NCBI RefSeq assembly: GCF_003751625.1
Contig: NZ_RJUL01000001.1
Span: forward strand, 422,253-486,252
DNA length: 64,000 nt
Source: Gallaecimonas pentaromativorans
Lineage (GTDB): Bacteria; Pseudomonadota; Gammaproteobacteria; Enterobacterales; Gallaecimonadaceae
Reading direction: 5' to 3'
Positions within the stretch are counted from its first letter, which is position 1. Each line of letters begins with the position of its first letter. The position numbers and the translations under genes are program-made. This document shows positions 37,093 to 46,386 of the stretch, one piece after another. The notes beneath the pieces are model-generated. The model ran no database searches. It was not told where the DNA came from and was given only the letters and a program-made list of their open reading frames with translations.

Positions 37093-37851
37093 TCAGTGAA
37101 CTTGCAGGTAATGGGAAAGAATGTGATCGAGGGATTTATCTTCGCGCAACTTGGCAAGGGCCTTGTTGATGGCATCGAGCAAGGCATCGCTGCGCTCGCC
37201 CCGCGAAAGAGCAATACCCATGCCCCTGCCGAAGTAGCGAAGATCGCGGATAGGGCTACCCATTAAACGTAAGTCTTTGTTTGCAGGGTCAGAAAGCCAG
37301 GCATTGGCCACAGCCGCATCAACAAAAATGGCCGAGATCCGCCCTGCCCTCAGCTCGTTCAAGGCGCCATTGAGGTCGTCATAACTGGTCAGCTGCCACT
37401 GGCGCTGGTCAATCAGGTATTGCTGATGGCTGGAGCCATTTTGCACCCCGATATACCCCGACTTGGCGTAACGATCTGTTGCGTCTTTCAGGGTCACATA
37501 GACGGCGCTGTTACGGTAGTAGGGGTCTGAAAAGCGGATGCTATTGTCGTAGCGGGAGGAGATATCCAGGGCGGCGATCACCGCGTCCAGTTCGCCGTCT
37601 TCCAGTTCGTCCAGAAGGCTGTCGAAGGGGTGCTCAATAATGATGCAGGGACGCTGCAGCAACTCACATACGGCATGAGCAACATCAATATCGATACCTA
37701 CCAACTGGCTGGCATCGTCCCTGTATTCGAAGGGTGGATAGGTTGCCTCGGTACCGAATACCAGCGGTCTGCCGGCGCCGGAAACCTCATCGGCTGCGGC
37801 CAGGCCCCAGGTGCAACAGTACAACAGGCCAAGCCAAACCGCCTTGCGCAT
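37093..37851 (-). CDS. Periplasmic amino-acid-binding protein (SBP family 3)
   Basis: 252 residues from ATG 37851; TTG 37863 behind AGGGAG is an alternative. Signal peptide [20 protein letters not shown]. The family-3 solute-binding fold shows [51 protein letters not shown] and [14 protein letters not shown]. It resembles HisJ/ArtJ-type receptors. No permease or ATPase is adjacent, so it is an orphan. Divergence from argR makes arginine or ornithine a reasonable guess only. Confidence 0.83.
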   Translation of the reverse strand: MRKAVWLGLLYCCTWGLAAADEVSGAGRPLVFGTEATYPPFEYRDDASQLVGIDIDVAHAVCELLQRPCIIIEHPFDSLLDELEDGELDAVIAALDISSRYDNSIRFSDPYYRNSAVYVTLKDATDRYAKSGYIGVQNGSSHQQYLIDQRQWQLTSYDDLNGALNELRAGRISAIFVDAAVANAWLSDPANKDLRLMGSPIRDLRYFGRGMGIALSRGERSDALLDAINKALAKLREDKSLDHILSHYLQVH

Positions 37852-37955
37852 CACCTTAAACAACCGCTCCCTACCTCAATATTGCCACCAAGACTGACAG
37901 CGAACGCCCATGTATGCAAGCTGCCAAAGCAGGCATCCCATGCTACCATGTCGTT

Positions 37956-37973
37956 TGTGCATGATTATGCAGA
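37956..37973. promoter_or_regulatory. ARG box (ArgR operator) at argR
   Basis: TGTGCATGATTATGCAGA, with dyad TGCAT-GATT-ATGCA, matches WNTGAATWWWWATTCANW at about 15 of 18 positions. It ends 7 bp before the argR ATG, as expected for autorepression. I see no convincing second box at the usual 3-bp spacing. Confidence 0.5.
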
Positions 37974-37980
37974 CAAGCCA

Positions 37981-38439
37981 ATGACTCAAAGCAACCAAGA
38001 AGCGCTGGTCAAATCCTTTAAACAACTTCTCAAGGAAGAACGTTGCGGCTCTCAAAGCGAGATTGTCTCTGCTTTGCAGGCTCAGGGATTCGACAACATC
38101 AGCCAATCCAAAGTATCCCGCATGTTGACCAAATTCGGCGCGGTGCGTACCCGCAATGCCCGCCAGGAAATGGTCTATTGCCTGCCCGCCGAGTTGGGGG
38201 TTCCCACCGCCAGCAGCCAGCTGAAAAACCTGGTTGTCGATATCGACCACAACGAGTCGATGATCGTTATCCAGACCAGCCCCGGCTCGGCCCAGCTGAT
38301 CGCCAGGCTGTTGGACTCGTTCACCAAGGCCGACGGCATCATGGGCACCATAGCGGGCGATGACACCATCATGGTGATCCCCACCCGTATCAGCCATATT
38401 CGGGATACCCTGAAAATGATCAACGACCTGTTCAGGTAA
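37981..38439 (+). CDS. argR: Arginine repressor ArgR
   Basis: 152 residues. An N-terminal winged helix ([38 protein letters not shown] in the 20-60 region) is followed by the C-terminal arginine-binding hexamerisation domain with [14 protein letters not shown] and [13 protein letters not shown]. With arginine it represses arginine biosynthesis. ATG 37981 matches the E. coli N-terminal length; an in-frame ATG at 37948 would place the ARG box inside the gene. Confidence 0.95.
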   Translation: MTQSNQEALVKSFKQLLKEERCGSQSEIVSALQAQGFDNISQSKVSRMLTKFGAVRTRNARQEMVYCLPAELGVPTASSQLKNLVVDIDHNESMIVIQTSPGSAQLIARLLDSFTKADGIMGTIAGDDTIMVIPTRISHIRDTLKMINDLFR

Positions 38440-38456
38440 CCCTGACAGGTCGTAAG

Positions 38457-38481
38457 AAAAGGGCGCTCAGGCGCCCTTTTT
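38457..38481. terminator. Bidirectional terminator between argR and amt
   Basis: AAAA-GGGCGC-TCAG-GCGCCC-TTTTT between the two convergent stops. Confidence 0.88.
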
Positions 38482-38483
38482 GC

Positions 38484-39737
38484 TTATTTACTGATCTTGA
38501 ACTCGGGGTAGGCTTCCATACCGCATTCGGCCATGTCCACACCCTCGTACTCTTCCTCTTCGCTGACCCGCAGGCCAATGATTTTCTTGAGGACGAACCA
38601 GACGATAAAGGATGTAACGAATACCCACAGGAAGATGCTCGCCGCACCGATCAGCTGCACCTTGAAGGTGGCTTCGGCGTTGCTCAGCGGCACCGCCAGC
38701 ACACCCCAAATGCCCACGGTACCGTGCACGGAGATGGCACCCACCGGGTCGTCGACGCGCAGCTTGTCCAGGCCGATAACGGAGAACACCACCAGCACAC
38801 CACCAATCACACCGATAACGGTAGCCAGCAGCGGGCTCGGGGCCAGAGGCTCGGCAGTAATGGCAACCAGGCCAGCCAAGGCACCGTTGATGGCCATGGT
38901 CAGATCCGCTTTACCGAACAGCAGCTTGGCAGTGATAAGCGCGGCCAGAAGGCCACCGGCAGCGGCCATATTGGTGTTTACGAATACCTTGGCCACAGCG
39001 TTGGCTTCTTCGACGTTGGAGACTTTCAGCTCCGAGCCACCGTTAAAGCCGAACCAGCCCAGCCACAGGATAAACATACCCAGGGTGGCCAGCGGCAGGT
39101 TGGAACCGGGAATGGCGTTAATCTCGCCGTTCTTGCCGTATTTGCCTTTACGGGCACCCAGCAGCAGCACACCAGCCAGGGCGGCAGAAGCGCCGGTCAA
39201 GTGCACCACGCCGGAACCGGCGAAGTCGGCAAAGCCCATGGCATCGAGGAAGCCGCCGCCCCACTTCCAGAAACCTTCAATGGGGTAGATAAAGCCGGTC
39301 AGCACCACGGAAAAAGCCAGGAACACCCACAGCTTCATCCGTTCGGCCACGGCGCCGGATACCACCGACATGGCGGTAGCCACAAACACCACCTGGAAGA
39401 AGAAGTCGGCCATGTGGGAGTAAACCGGGGCATCGTCGCCGCCCTTGAGTACCAGCTCCGCACTGTGGTCGCCACCGATAAGGAAGCTGATACCAGGCCA
39501 GAAGCTGTTAACCGCTTCGCCCGGATACATGATGTTGTAACCGCAGATCATGTACATCACGCAGGCAACAGCAAACAGCACGGCGTTTTTGGTCAGGATC
39601 TCGGTGGTATTTTTGGCGCGCACCAGCCCCGCTTCGAGCATGGCGAAACCGGCTGCCATCCACATCACGAAAGCGCCCGATACCAACAGGTAAAAGGTGT
39701 CGAGCGCGTAGGCTATTTGTACTGATGGTTGATCCAT
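38484..39737 (-). CDS. amt: Ammonium transporter (Amt family)
   Basis: 417 residues with about 11 membrane helices. The twin pore histidines appear in VVHLTGASAAL and ISVHGTVGIWG; FAMLEAGLVRAKNT is the early signature. It lacks the cleavable signal peptide of E. coli AmtB and has a loop rich in charged residues after GISFLIGG, so it belongs to a different Amt subgroup. GGAGAGG precedes ATG 39737. It lies 39 bp downstream of glnK, giving the classic glnK-amt operon under sigma-54/NtrC control. Confidence 0.95.
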   Translation of the reverse strand: MDQPSVQIAYALDTFYLLVSGAFVMWMAAGFAMLEAGLVRAKNTTEILTKNAVLFAVACVMYMICGYNIMYPGEAVNSFWPGISFLIGGDHSAELVLKGGDDAPVYSHMADFFFQVVFVATAMSVVSGAVAERMKLWVFLAFSVVLTGFIYPIEGFWKWGGGFLDAMGFADFAGSGVVHLTGASAALAGVLLLGARKGKYGKNGEINAIPGSNLPLATLGMFILWLGWFGFNGGSELKVSNVEEANAVAKVFVNTNMAAAGGLLAALITAKLLFGKADLTMAINGALAGLVAITAEPLAPSPLLATVIGVIGGVLVVFSVIGLDKLRVDDPVGAISVHGTVGIWGVLAVPLSNAEATFKVQLIGAASIFLWVFVTSFIVWFVLKKIIGLRVSEEEEYEGVDMAECGMEAYPEFKISK

Positions 39738-39776
39738 TATCCTCTCCTAAAAATTATTCTCGTTTGGGGGACGAGC

Positions 39777-40178
<402 letters not shown>

Positions 40179-40247
40179 TCAAGATCAATTAATTAGGAAA
40201 AAACGTACGGTGAGGGAGGAAATTAACGCACCAGCAGGGAACGCTAA

Positions 40248-40264
40248 TGCACTAAAGTGGTGCA
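40248..40264. promoter_or_regulatory. NtrC-type enhancer site
   Basis: TGCACTAAAGTGGTGCA fits the NtrC consensus TGCACY-N5-GGTGCA. It overlaps the yacL stop codon and lies about 90 bp upstream of the sigma-54 promoter. A weak second half-site (GCACCAGCAGG) is at about 40229-40239. Confidence 0.75.
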
Positions 40265-40605
40265 ACAAAATCCAACCAAGCCTGTAACAACAGCAAGCCA
40301 TCTTCCAGGCCGCAATGGCTGCTGGCATCGGCGTCATCCAGGGCCAAGTCAGGGTCTAGGTCCACTTCGTTGTGGTCCAGGCGGTGATGCAGCACGCTCA
40401 GCTCGCCCTGCTCGACAACCAACGCCCACTCATGCCCCTCAAAACGCAGATCCCGGCCTTGCTGAAGGCGGGCGATAAGAGTGCTGATCTTGGCCTTGTC
40501 AGTGCCCAGCTCGTCTTCAATAAAGCGGCCCATGGCCTCGAAGCCGTATTCCATTTGAATTTGATGGCGGCCATCAAAAGGGTTGAGTCTGAACTGGTAT
40601 TCCAT
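40252..40605 (-). CDS. yacL: UPF0231 family protein YacL
   Basis: 117 residues, acidic. The N-terminal MEYQFRLNPFDGRHQIQMEYGFEAMGRF, the middle FEGHEWALVVEQGE and C-terminal HCGLEDGLLLLQAWLDFV align by eye with E. coli YacL. Its function is unknown. In E. coli yacL is next to acnB, and here acnB is two genes away. Its stop codon overlaps the NtrC site used by the next operon. Confidence 0.85.
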   Translation of the reverse strand: MEYQFRLNPFDGRHQIQMEYGFEAMGRFIEDELGTDKAKISTLIARLQQGRDLRFEGHEWALVVEQGELSVLHHRLDHNEVDLDPDLALDDADASSHCGLEDGLLLLQAWLDFVAPL

Positions 40606-40637
40606 GGCGGCTCCCCGAATAAAGGAGGCACATTGTA

Positions 40638-40940
40638 TTAGGCGCTCTGGCAGGCGCCAAGGATAATGCCGCTGGCGGCGTCCATCAGTACCTGATGGGT
40701 TTGCTCGGCATGGTCGCGGATATGCAGCCGATAATGGTAGTCATCCTCTACCTGCAGCAATTCTGCCGCTTTGATGCGAGCACCAGGAAAAGCGGCCAGC
40801 AGGTTGTCGTGCAATTCATCGAAGGGTTTGATGGTGCCGCTTGCCATAACGTCGAGTACATCTTCCGGTTGCATCTCGCGGGCAAAGAGGCTGGCCGAGG
40901 CCAAAATAAAGAGGGCGGGTAAGCTTTTGTACAGCTTCAT
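40638..40940 (-). CDS. Periplasmic PepSY-domain-like protein
   Basis: 100 residues. Signal peptide MKLYKSLPALFILASASLFA, then a single PepSY-like unit: IKPFDELHDNLLAAFPGARIKAAEL followed by a beta-hairpin YHYRLHIRDH and VLMDAASGIILG. PepSY domains are thought to be inhibitory or binding modules. AAGGAG precedes the ATG and a TAGAAT -10-like element lies further upstream. It is probably co-transcribed with yacL, 32 bp away. Confidence 0.75.
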   Translation of the reverse strand: MKLYKSLPALFILASASLFAREMQPEDVLDVMASGTIKPFDELHDNLLAAFPGARIKAAELLQVEDDYHYRLHIRDHAEQTHQVLMDAASGIILGACQSA

Positions 40941-41052
40941 TCAATCTCCTTTTTCTTACTAACGGTGTGTATTCTATCGTATTTCCCTATAAAAGTCCCG
41001 CCCCGCTTCTGAAACGGCCCGTTTCCGTTAAGCAAACAGTGGCGCCTGGCCA

Positions 41053-41083
41053 TAAAAAAGCCCCGCTTGAGCGGGGCTTTTTA
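41053..41083 (-). terminator. Terminator of acnB
   Basis: AAAAAGCCCCGC-TTGA-GCGGGGCTTTTT, symmetrical, 14 bp after the acnB stop. Confidence 0.88.
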
Positions 41084-41096
41084 TCATCACCGGCGC

Positions 41097-43694
41097 TTAG
41101 ACAGCGGCTTGGATGATCACTTCGTCAGCCTTCTTGGTGTATTGCGCCAATTGGTCGAAGTTCAGGTAGCGGTAAGTGTCGGCCGCGGTGGCGTCCAGCT
41201 CACGGGCATACTGCAGGTATTCGGCCGGCGTCGGCAGTTTACCCAGGATGGCGGCAACAGCAGCCAGCTCGGCAGAGGCCAGGAACACATTGGCCCCTTT
41301 ACCCAGACGGTTCGGGAAGTTCCGGGTAGAGGTGGACACCACAGTAGTGTTATCGCCTACCCGGGCCTGGTTACCCATACACAGGGAGCAACCGGGGATC
41401 TCGATGCGGGCACCGGAGCGGCCGAAGATGCTGTAGTAGCCTTCTTCGGTCAGCTGGTCGCGGTCCATTTTGGTGGGCGGCGCGATCCACAGGCGAGTTT
41501 CCAGTTGGCCGCTGAAGTTGTTCAGCAGTTTACCGGCGGCACGGAAGTGGCCGATGTTGGTCATACAGGAACCGATGAACACCTCGTCGATGCTCTCACC
41601 GGCAACGGTAGACAACAGACGGGCATCGTCCGGGTCGTTCGGCGCGCAGAGGATAGGCTCTTTGATGTCGGCCAGATCGATTTCGATGATCTCGGCGTAT
41701 TCGGCGTCGGCATCGGCTTCCATCAGCTCGGGGTTGGCGATCCACTCTTCCATGGCGGTGATGCGGCGCTCGATGGTGCGGCGGTCACCGTAACCTTCGC
41801 TGATCATCCACTTGAGCATGACGATGTTGGAGTTCAGGTACTCGATGATCGGCTCTTTATCCAGCTTGATGGTACAGCCGGCAGCAGAACGCTCGGCGGT
41901 GGCATCAGCCAGTTCGAAGGCTTGTTCAACCTTCAGGGTCGGCAGACCTTCGATCTCCAGTACGCGGCCGGAGAAGGCGTTTTTCTTGCCTTGCTTCTCA
42001 ACGGTCAGCAGGCCCTTCTGGATGGCGGCGTAAGGGATGGCATGCACCAAGTCGCGCAGGGTGATGCCAGGCTGCATTTCGCCTTTGAAGCGCACCAGCA
42101 CAGACTCAGGCATATCCAGGGGCATAACGCCGGTAGCCGCGGCAAAAGCCACCAGGCCGGAGCCGGCCGGGAAGGAAATGCCGATGGGGAAACGGGTGTG
42201 GGAGTCACCGCCGGTGCCGACGGTGTCGGGCAGCAGCATGCGGTTCAGCCAGGAGTGGATAACACCGTCACCGGGGCGCAGGGACACGCCGCCACGGTTC
42301 ATGATGAAGTCGGGCAGAGTGTGGTGGGTCTCGACGTCAACCGGCTTGGGATAAGCAGCGGTGTGGCAGAAGGACTGCATGGTGAGATCGGCACTAAAGC
42401 CCAGGCAGGCCAGGTCTTTGAGTTCGTCACGGGTCATGGGACCGGTGGTGTCCTGGGAGCCAACGGTGGTCATCTTCGGCTCGCAGTACTGACCGGGGCG
42501 CACGCCCTTAACGCCACAGGCTTTACCGACCATTTTCTGGGCCAGGGTGTAACCCTTGTTGGACTCTTGCACGGCAGCAGCGCGGCGGAATTCGGTGGAG
42601 TGACCCAGACCCAGGGCTTCGCGGGCCTTGTCGGTCAGGCCACGGCCGATGATCAGCGGAATACGGCCGCCGGCGCGCACTTCGTCCAGCAACACGTCGG
42701 TTTTCAGTTCGAACTGGGCCAGCACTTCGCCGCTGTCGTGGCGAACGATTTTGCCTTCATAGGGCAGGATGTCGATGACATCGCCCATCTCCAGTTTGGA
42801 GACGTCCACTTCGATGGGCAGAGCGCCGGCATCTTCCATGGTGTTGAAGAAGATCGGGGCAATCTTGCCGCCCAGGCAGACACCGCCAGCGCGCTTGTTG
42901 GGCACGTTGGGGATGTCGTCGCCCATGAACCACAGCACGGAGTTGGTGGCGGATTTACGGGAAGAACCGGTACCCACAACGTCACCCACGTAGGCCAGCG
43001 GGAAGCCTTTTTCTTTGAGCTTGTCGATGGTGGTGATGGGGCCGATTTCGCCGTCTTTATCCGGGTCGATGCCGGGACGCGCCATTTTCAGCATGGCCAG
43101 GGCGTGCAGCGGGATGTCGGGGCGTGACCAGGCGTCCTGGGCAGGAGACAGGTCGTCGGTGTTGGTTTCGCCAGGTACCTTGAATACGGTAACGGTGATC
43201 TTCTCGGCAACGCCGTTGCGGGCTTTGAACCACTCGGCTTCGGCCCAGGACTCAACCACTTTCTTGGCAACTGCGTTGCCGGCTTTCATTTTCTCAACCA
43301 CATCGTGGAAGGCGTCGAACATCAGCAGGGTGTGGGACAGGGCCTCACCGGCGATGGCAGCCAGGGCGCTGTCGTCCAACAGGGCGATCAGCGGCTCGAT
43401 GTTGTAGCCGCCCTGCATGGTGCCCAGCAGTTGGGTGGCTTTTTCTTTGGAGACAATAGGAGACTGAGCCTGGCCCTGGGCCACGGCAGCCAGGAAACCG
43501 GCTTTAACATAGGCGGCTTCGTCAACGCCTGGGGGAATGCGGTTTTCCAGCAGGTCCAGCAGGAAGGCTTCTTCGCCAGCTGGGGGATTTTTCAGGAGAT
43601 CAACCAGTTGCGCGGTTTGCTCGGCGGAAAGGGGCTTGGGTACAACGCCTTGAGCGGCGCGTTCTTCAACATGCTTACGATAGGCTTCTAGCAC
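41097..43694 (-). CDS. acnB: Aconitate hydratase B
   Basis: 865 residues from a GTG start, collinear with E. coli AcnB. The [4Fe-4S] ligands are C710 ([10 protein letters not shown]), C769 and C772 ([10 protein letters not shown]), the same numbers as in E. coli. The HEAT-like N-terminal domain ([12 protein letters not shown]...) and swivel domain come first, as typical of AcnB. It interconverts citrate and isocitrate and may bind mRNA when its cluster is lost. AGAGGA precedes the GTG. A promoter is at 43772-43800. Confidence 0.97.
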   Translation of the reverse strand: MLEAYRKHVEERAAQGVVPKPLSAEQTAQLVDLLKNPPAGEEAFLLDLLENRIPPGVDEAAYVKAGFLAAVAQGQAQSPIVSKEKATQLLGTMQGGYNIEPLIALLDDSALAAIAGEALSHTLLMFDAFHDVVEKMKAGNAVAKKVVESWAEAEWFKARNGVAEKITVTVFKVPGETNTDDLSPAQDAWSRPDIPLHALAMLKMARPGIDPDKDGEIGPITTIDKLKEKGFPLAYVGDVVGTGSSRKSATNSVLWFMGDDIPNVPNKRAGGVCLGGKIAPIFFNTMEDAGALPIEVDVSKLEMGDVIDILPYEGKIVRHDSGEVLAQFELKTDVLLDEVRAGGRIPLIIGRGLTDKAREALGLGHSTEFRRAAAVQESNKGYTLAQKMVGKACGVKGVRPGQYCEPKMTTVGSQDTTGPMTRDELKDLACLGFSADLTMQSFCHTAAYPKPVDVETHHTLPDFIMNRGGVSLRPGDGVIHSWLNRMLLPDTVGTGGDSHTRFPIGISFPAGSGLVAFAAATGVMPLDMPESVLVRFKGEMQPGITLRDLVHAIPYAAIQKGLLTVEKQGKKNAFSGRVLEIEGLPTLKVEQAFELADATAERSAAGCTIKLDKEPIIEYLNSNIVMLKWMISEGYGDRRTIERRITAMEEWIANPELMEADADAEYAEIIEIDLADIKEPILCAPNDPDDARLLSTVAGESIDEVFIGSCMTNIGHFRAAGKLLNNFSGQLETRLWIAPPTKMDRDQLTEEGYYSIFGRSGARIEIPGCSLCMGNQARVGDNTTVVSTSTRNFPNRLGKGANVFLASAELAAVAAILGKLPTPAEYLQYARELDATAADTYRYLNFDQLAQYTKKADEVIIQAAV

Positions 43695-43771
43695 GACTCG
43701 ATCCTCTTGTGTAGCAGGCCAGACGAGGCCTACCGGTTTGTCTTTCGGGCCAGGCCCGTGGAGGTGCGGCG

Positions 43772-43800
43772 ATTATAGCGATTTTGTGACCAGAATTGAA
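43772..43800 (-). promoter_or_regulatory. acnB promoter
   Basis: On the minus strand -35 TTCAAT, 17-bp spacer, perfect -10 TATAAT; leader about 70 nt. Confidence 0.65.
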
Positions 43801-43812
43801 TTTGCGAAAAAT

Positions 43813-43841
43813 AAAAAACGCTGCCATTTGGCAGCGTTTTT
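43813..43841 (-). terminator. Terminator of the S9 peptidase gene
   Basis: AAAAACGCTGCC with its complement across a 4-base loop, followed by T on the minus strand; 20 bp after the peptidase stop. Confidence 0.85.
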
Positions 43842-43860
43842 CCACAACAAACTGTTGTGA

Positions 43861-46302
43861 TCACTTCAAGTTCTGTTGCATCAGATTGTAGATGCGCTGG
43901 TACTCGTCCAGCCAGCTGGAAGGCTGACGGAAGCCGTGGTGCTCCACCGGATAGGGCGCCACGCTGAAATGATTGGTCTTATGCAGCTCAATCAGATGCT
44001 GAACCATTCGTACCGAATCCTGGAAGAACACGTTGTCATCAAGGATGCCGGACATGATCAGCAGTTGGCTCTGAAGGTTCTTGGCAAAGTAAATGGGCGA
44101 GCTGCGGTGATAGGCAATGGGGTCATTGCCGGGCAGGTTGAGGATATTGGCGGTGTAGGGCGCATTGTAGTTGGCCCAATCCGCCACCGGGCGCAGCGCC
44201 GCACCGGCCTTAAACAAATCAGGCGCGGTATAGAGGCTCATAAAGGTCAAAAAGCCGCCATAGGAGCCGCCGTAGGTGCCTACCCGGCTCTTGTCCACGC
44301 CGTACTTGCTGGCCATGTAGTTGACGCCGTCCTTGAGATCCTGCACCTCGGGGGTACCCATCTGGCGATAGATGGCGGTACGCCAGTCGCGGCCGTAGCC
44401 CTCGGAGGCGCGGTAATCCATGTCCATCACCACATAGCCCTGGCTGGCCAGCATGCTGTTGAACATGAACTCGCGGAAGTAATCGCTCCAGCCCATGTCC
44501 ACTTCTTGCAGGTAGCCGGCGCCGTGGTTAAACACTACCGCCGGGTAATGCTTGGCAGGGTCGAAGTTCTTGGGCAGGTAAATCTTGGCGTAGATAGGCT
44601 GCTGAGTGTGGCTGGAAGGAATGGCCACAATCTTGGGCGCTATCCAGGGGCTGTCCTCAAAGGCCTTGCTGACGGTGTGGGTCAGCTGCTTGGGGGTACC
44701 GCCGCTGGTATTGAGGCTGTAAAGCTCCGGCGGGCTCAGCACCTTGGAGTGGGTCAGCACCAGCTCCTTGTTGTCCGGGCTTAGCACGAAATCGGTCATG
44801 CCGTTGAGGTCGGTCAGCGCGGTCTGGGTGTCGCTGGCCAAATCCAGCTTATACACCTCGTAGATGCCGGGGTGCTTGACGTTACCCTTGAAGTAGATGC
44901 TTTGCTCATCTGCGCTCAGCACCGGGTCATGCACTTCCCAGGCGCCGTGAGTCAGCTGCTTGGCTTTGCCGCCCCAGGGTTTGAGGTAGAGGTGGCTGTA
45001 ACCAGACTCTTCAGACTGATACCAGAGGCTGTCGTTTTTCAGCCAGCCAAAATCGTTGAACTGATAGTTGACCCAGGCATCGTCGTGCAAGTGGTGCTGG
45101 GTGGTAAGGCCGCCGGTTTTCAGGTCGGCTGTGACCAGCCAGCGGTCTTTGTTGTCTTCGGCTTCCAACATCAACGCCAGTTTGCCGTCGTCGCTCCACT
45201 GGATGGGCAGTTGGTGGCCGCTCCAGTCTTCAATCAGGTGCACGGCGCGGGGGCCCTTGAAGGGCTCGACCTGGTAACCGGCCTTGCGGTTTTCTTCACG
45301 CACCTTGGCCAGGGGATCTTTGTCGATGCCGGGCAGATCGCTAAGGGCCAAATCTTTTTTGGCACGGGTTTTGAGGTCGATAACGGTGAATACCTGCGGG
45401 TTCGGCTTCCACTCGGCCACCCGCTGGCGCACCTGGCGTACTTCAATTTCACCGCTGCGGCCCAGGTAGTTGGGCATGATGTCCTTGTCGGCGCGCTCCG
45501 GGGTGTCGTTCTCGGTCACCACCACCAATTTGCTGCCGTCCTTGGACAGGCTCAACTCCACCAGACGGCGGCCTTCACCCAGGTAAAAGGGCTCGGGGTT
45601 GGCGGTGGGGTCGGCGGCTTGCAGCTTGTCTTCTTCCGCCAGCTGCGCTTTGGGATCTTGGTAGTACTTCTTGTCTACCCATTGCAGCAGTTTCTTCTGC
45701 TCGGTCTCCAGGTAGCCTTTGGCTTCCTTGAGTTTTTCCGGCTGTTTTTTCAGCTCGACGCTGGCCAGCATCCGCACCAGGCCGGAGGCCGGGTCGACAG
45801 TGTAGATGGCATTGCCGCGCTGAAAAGCGATGCGCCCGTCACTCAAAAACTGGGGATCGCTGTCGCTGTCACTGGTGCCGGTCAGCTGGCGTACCTGGCC
45901 CTGTTGCTGCAGGTAAAGGTTGCCTTGGTAGCTGTAGGCGTGGCGACCGTTTTGCCAGACACCACCATCGACGTGCTGGTAGCGGTCCTGGTCGGCAACC
46001 TTTGCCACCTTGCCGGCTTTGACCGTCATCAGATCATAGAGCTCGCTGCTTTCACGCTGCTGCCAGAAATACACCTGGCCGTCGGCGCCAACAAAGGGCT
46101 GCTGAGGGCTGCGAGCGATCCACTGGGGGTCGCTCATGATCTGTTCCAGGGTCGGGTGGCCGCTGGCATCACGCATGGTGGCCGGCGTCTGTACCTGGTA
46201 ATCGGGCTTGGCCGCCGCGGCGGGGGTCTGGGTGCTGCTTTGGGTCGTAGCGCAGGCGCTCAGCACCACGGATAGCGCCAGGGGGATCAGGGCTTTTTTC
46301 AT
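43861..46302 (-). CDS. S9 family serine peptidase lipoprotein (DPP-IV-like)
   Basis: 813 residues. Lipoprotein signal MKKALIPLALSVVLSAC, Cys 17. A beta-propeller domain (about 60-530) is followed by an alpha/beta-hydrolase domain with the catalytic triad Ser 680 (TYGGSYGGF), Asp 755 (GILDDNV) and His 789 (EHHGF). It resembles dipeptidyl-peptidase IV/acyl-aminoacyl peptidase relatives; the cleavage preference is not readable. It is probably anchored in the outer membrane on the periplasmic side and works on peptides, next to the M13 peptidase. Confidence 0.9.
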   Translation of the reverse strand: MKKALIPLALSVVLSACATTQSSTQTPAAAAKPDYQVQTPATMRDASGHPTLEQIMSDPQWIARSPQQPFVGADGQVYFWQQRESSELYDLMTVKAGKVAKVADQDRYQHVDGGVWQNGRHAYSYQGNLYLQQQGQVRQLTGTSDSDSDPQFLSDGRIAFQRGNAIYTVDPASGLVRMLASVELKKQPEKLKEAKGYLETEQKKLLQWVDKKYYQDPKAQLAEEDKLQAADPTANPEPFYLGEGRRLVELSLSKDGSKLVVVTENDTPERADKDIMPNYLGRSGEIEVRQVRQRVAEWKPNPQVFTVIDLKTRAKKDLALSDLPGIDKDPLAKVREENRKAGYQVEPFKGPRAVHLIEDWSGHQLPIQWSDDGKLALMLEAEDNKDRWLVTADLKTGGLTTQHHLHDDAWVNYQFNDFGWLKNDSLWYQSEESGYSHLYLKPWGGKAKQLTHGAWEVHDPVLSADEQSIYFKGNVKHPGIYEVYKLDLASDTQTALTDLNGMTDFVLSPDNKELVLTHSKVLSPPELYSLNTSGGTPKQLTHTVSKAFEDSPWIAPKIVAIPSSHTQQPIYAKIYLPKNFDPAKHYPAVVFNHGAGYLQEVDMGWSDYFREFMFNSMLASQGYVVMDMDYRASEGYGRDWRTAIYRQMGTPEVQDLKDGVNYMASKYGVDKSRVGTYGGSYGGFLTFMSLYTAPDLFKAGAALRPVADWANYNAPYTANILNLPGNDPIAYHRSSPIYFAKNLQSQLLIMSGILDDNVFFQDSVRMVQHLIELHKTNHFSVAPYPVEHHGFRQPSSWLDEYQRIYNLMQQNLK

Positions 46303-46326
46303 TTTTTACTCCCGGGAATGACAAGC

Positions 46327-46352
46327 AAACAGCCTCCCGAAGGAGGCTGTTT
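46327..46352 (-). terminator. Terminator of the M13 peptidase gene
   Basis: An 11-bp stem, AAACAGCCTCC / GGAGGCTGTTT, with a 4-base loop, between the M13 stop and the S9 gene start; the T-run is short. Confidence 0.75.
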
Positions 46353-46386
46353 AACTTCAGCTGAAGGTACTTTGTACCACTTCTGC

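Noticed and set aside
41067-43127. A 686-codon open frame on the + strand opposite acnB
   Set aside because: It is antisense to a clearly conserved enzyme, lacks recognisable domains and has the Gly/Val/His-rich look of a shadow in GC-rich DNA.
43778-43798. CRP-like site (TGTGA half) at the acnB promoter
   Set aside because: Only one half-site is good; the second half matches TCACA poorly.
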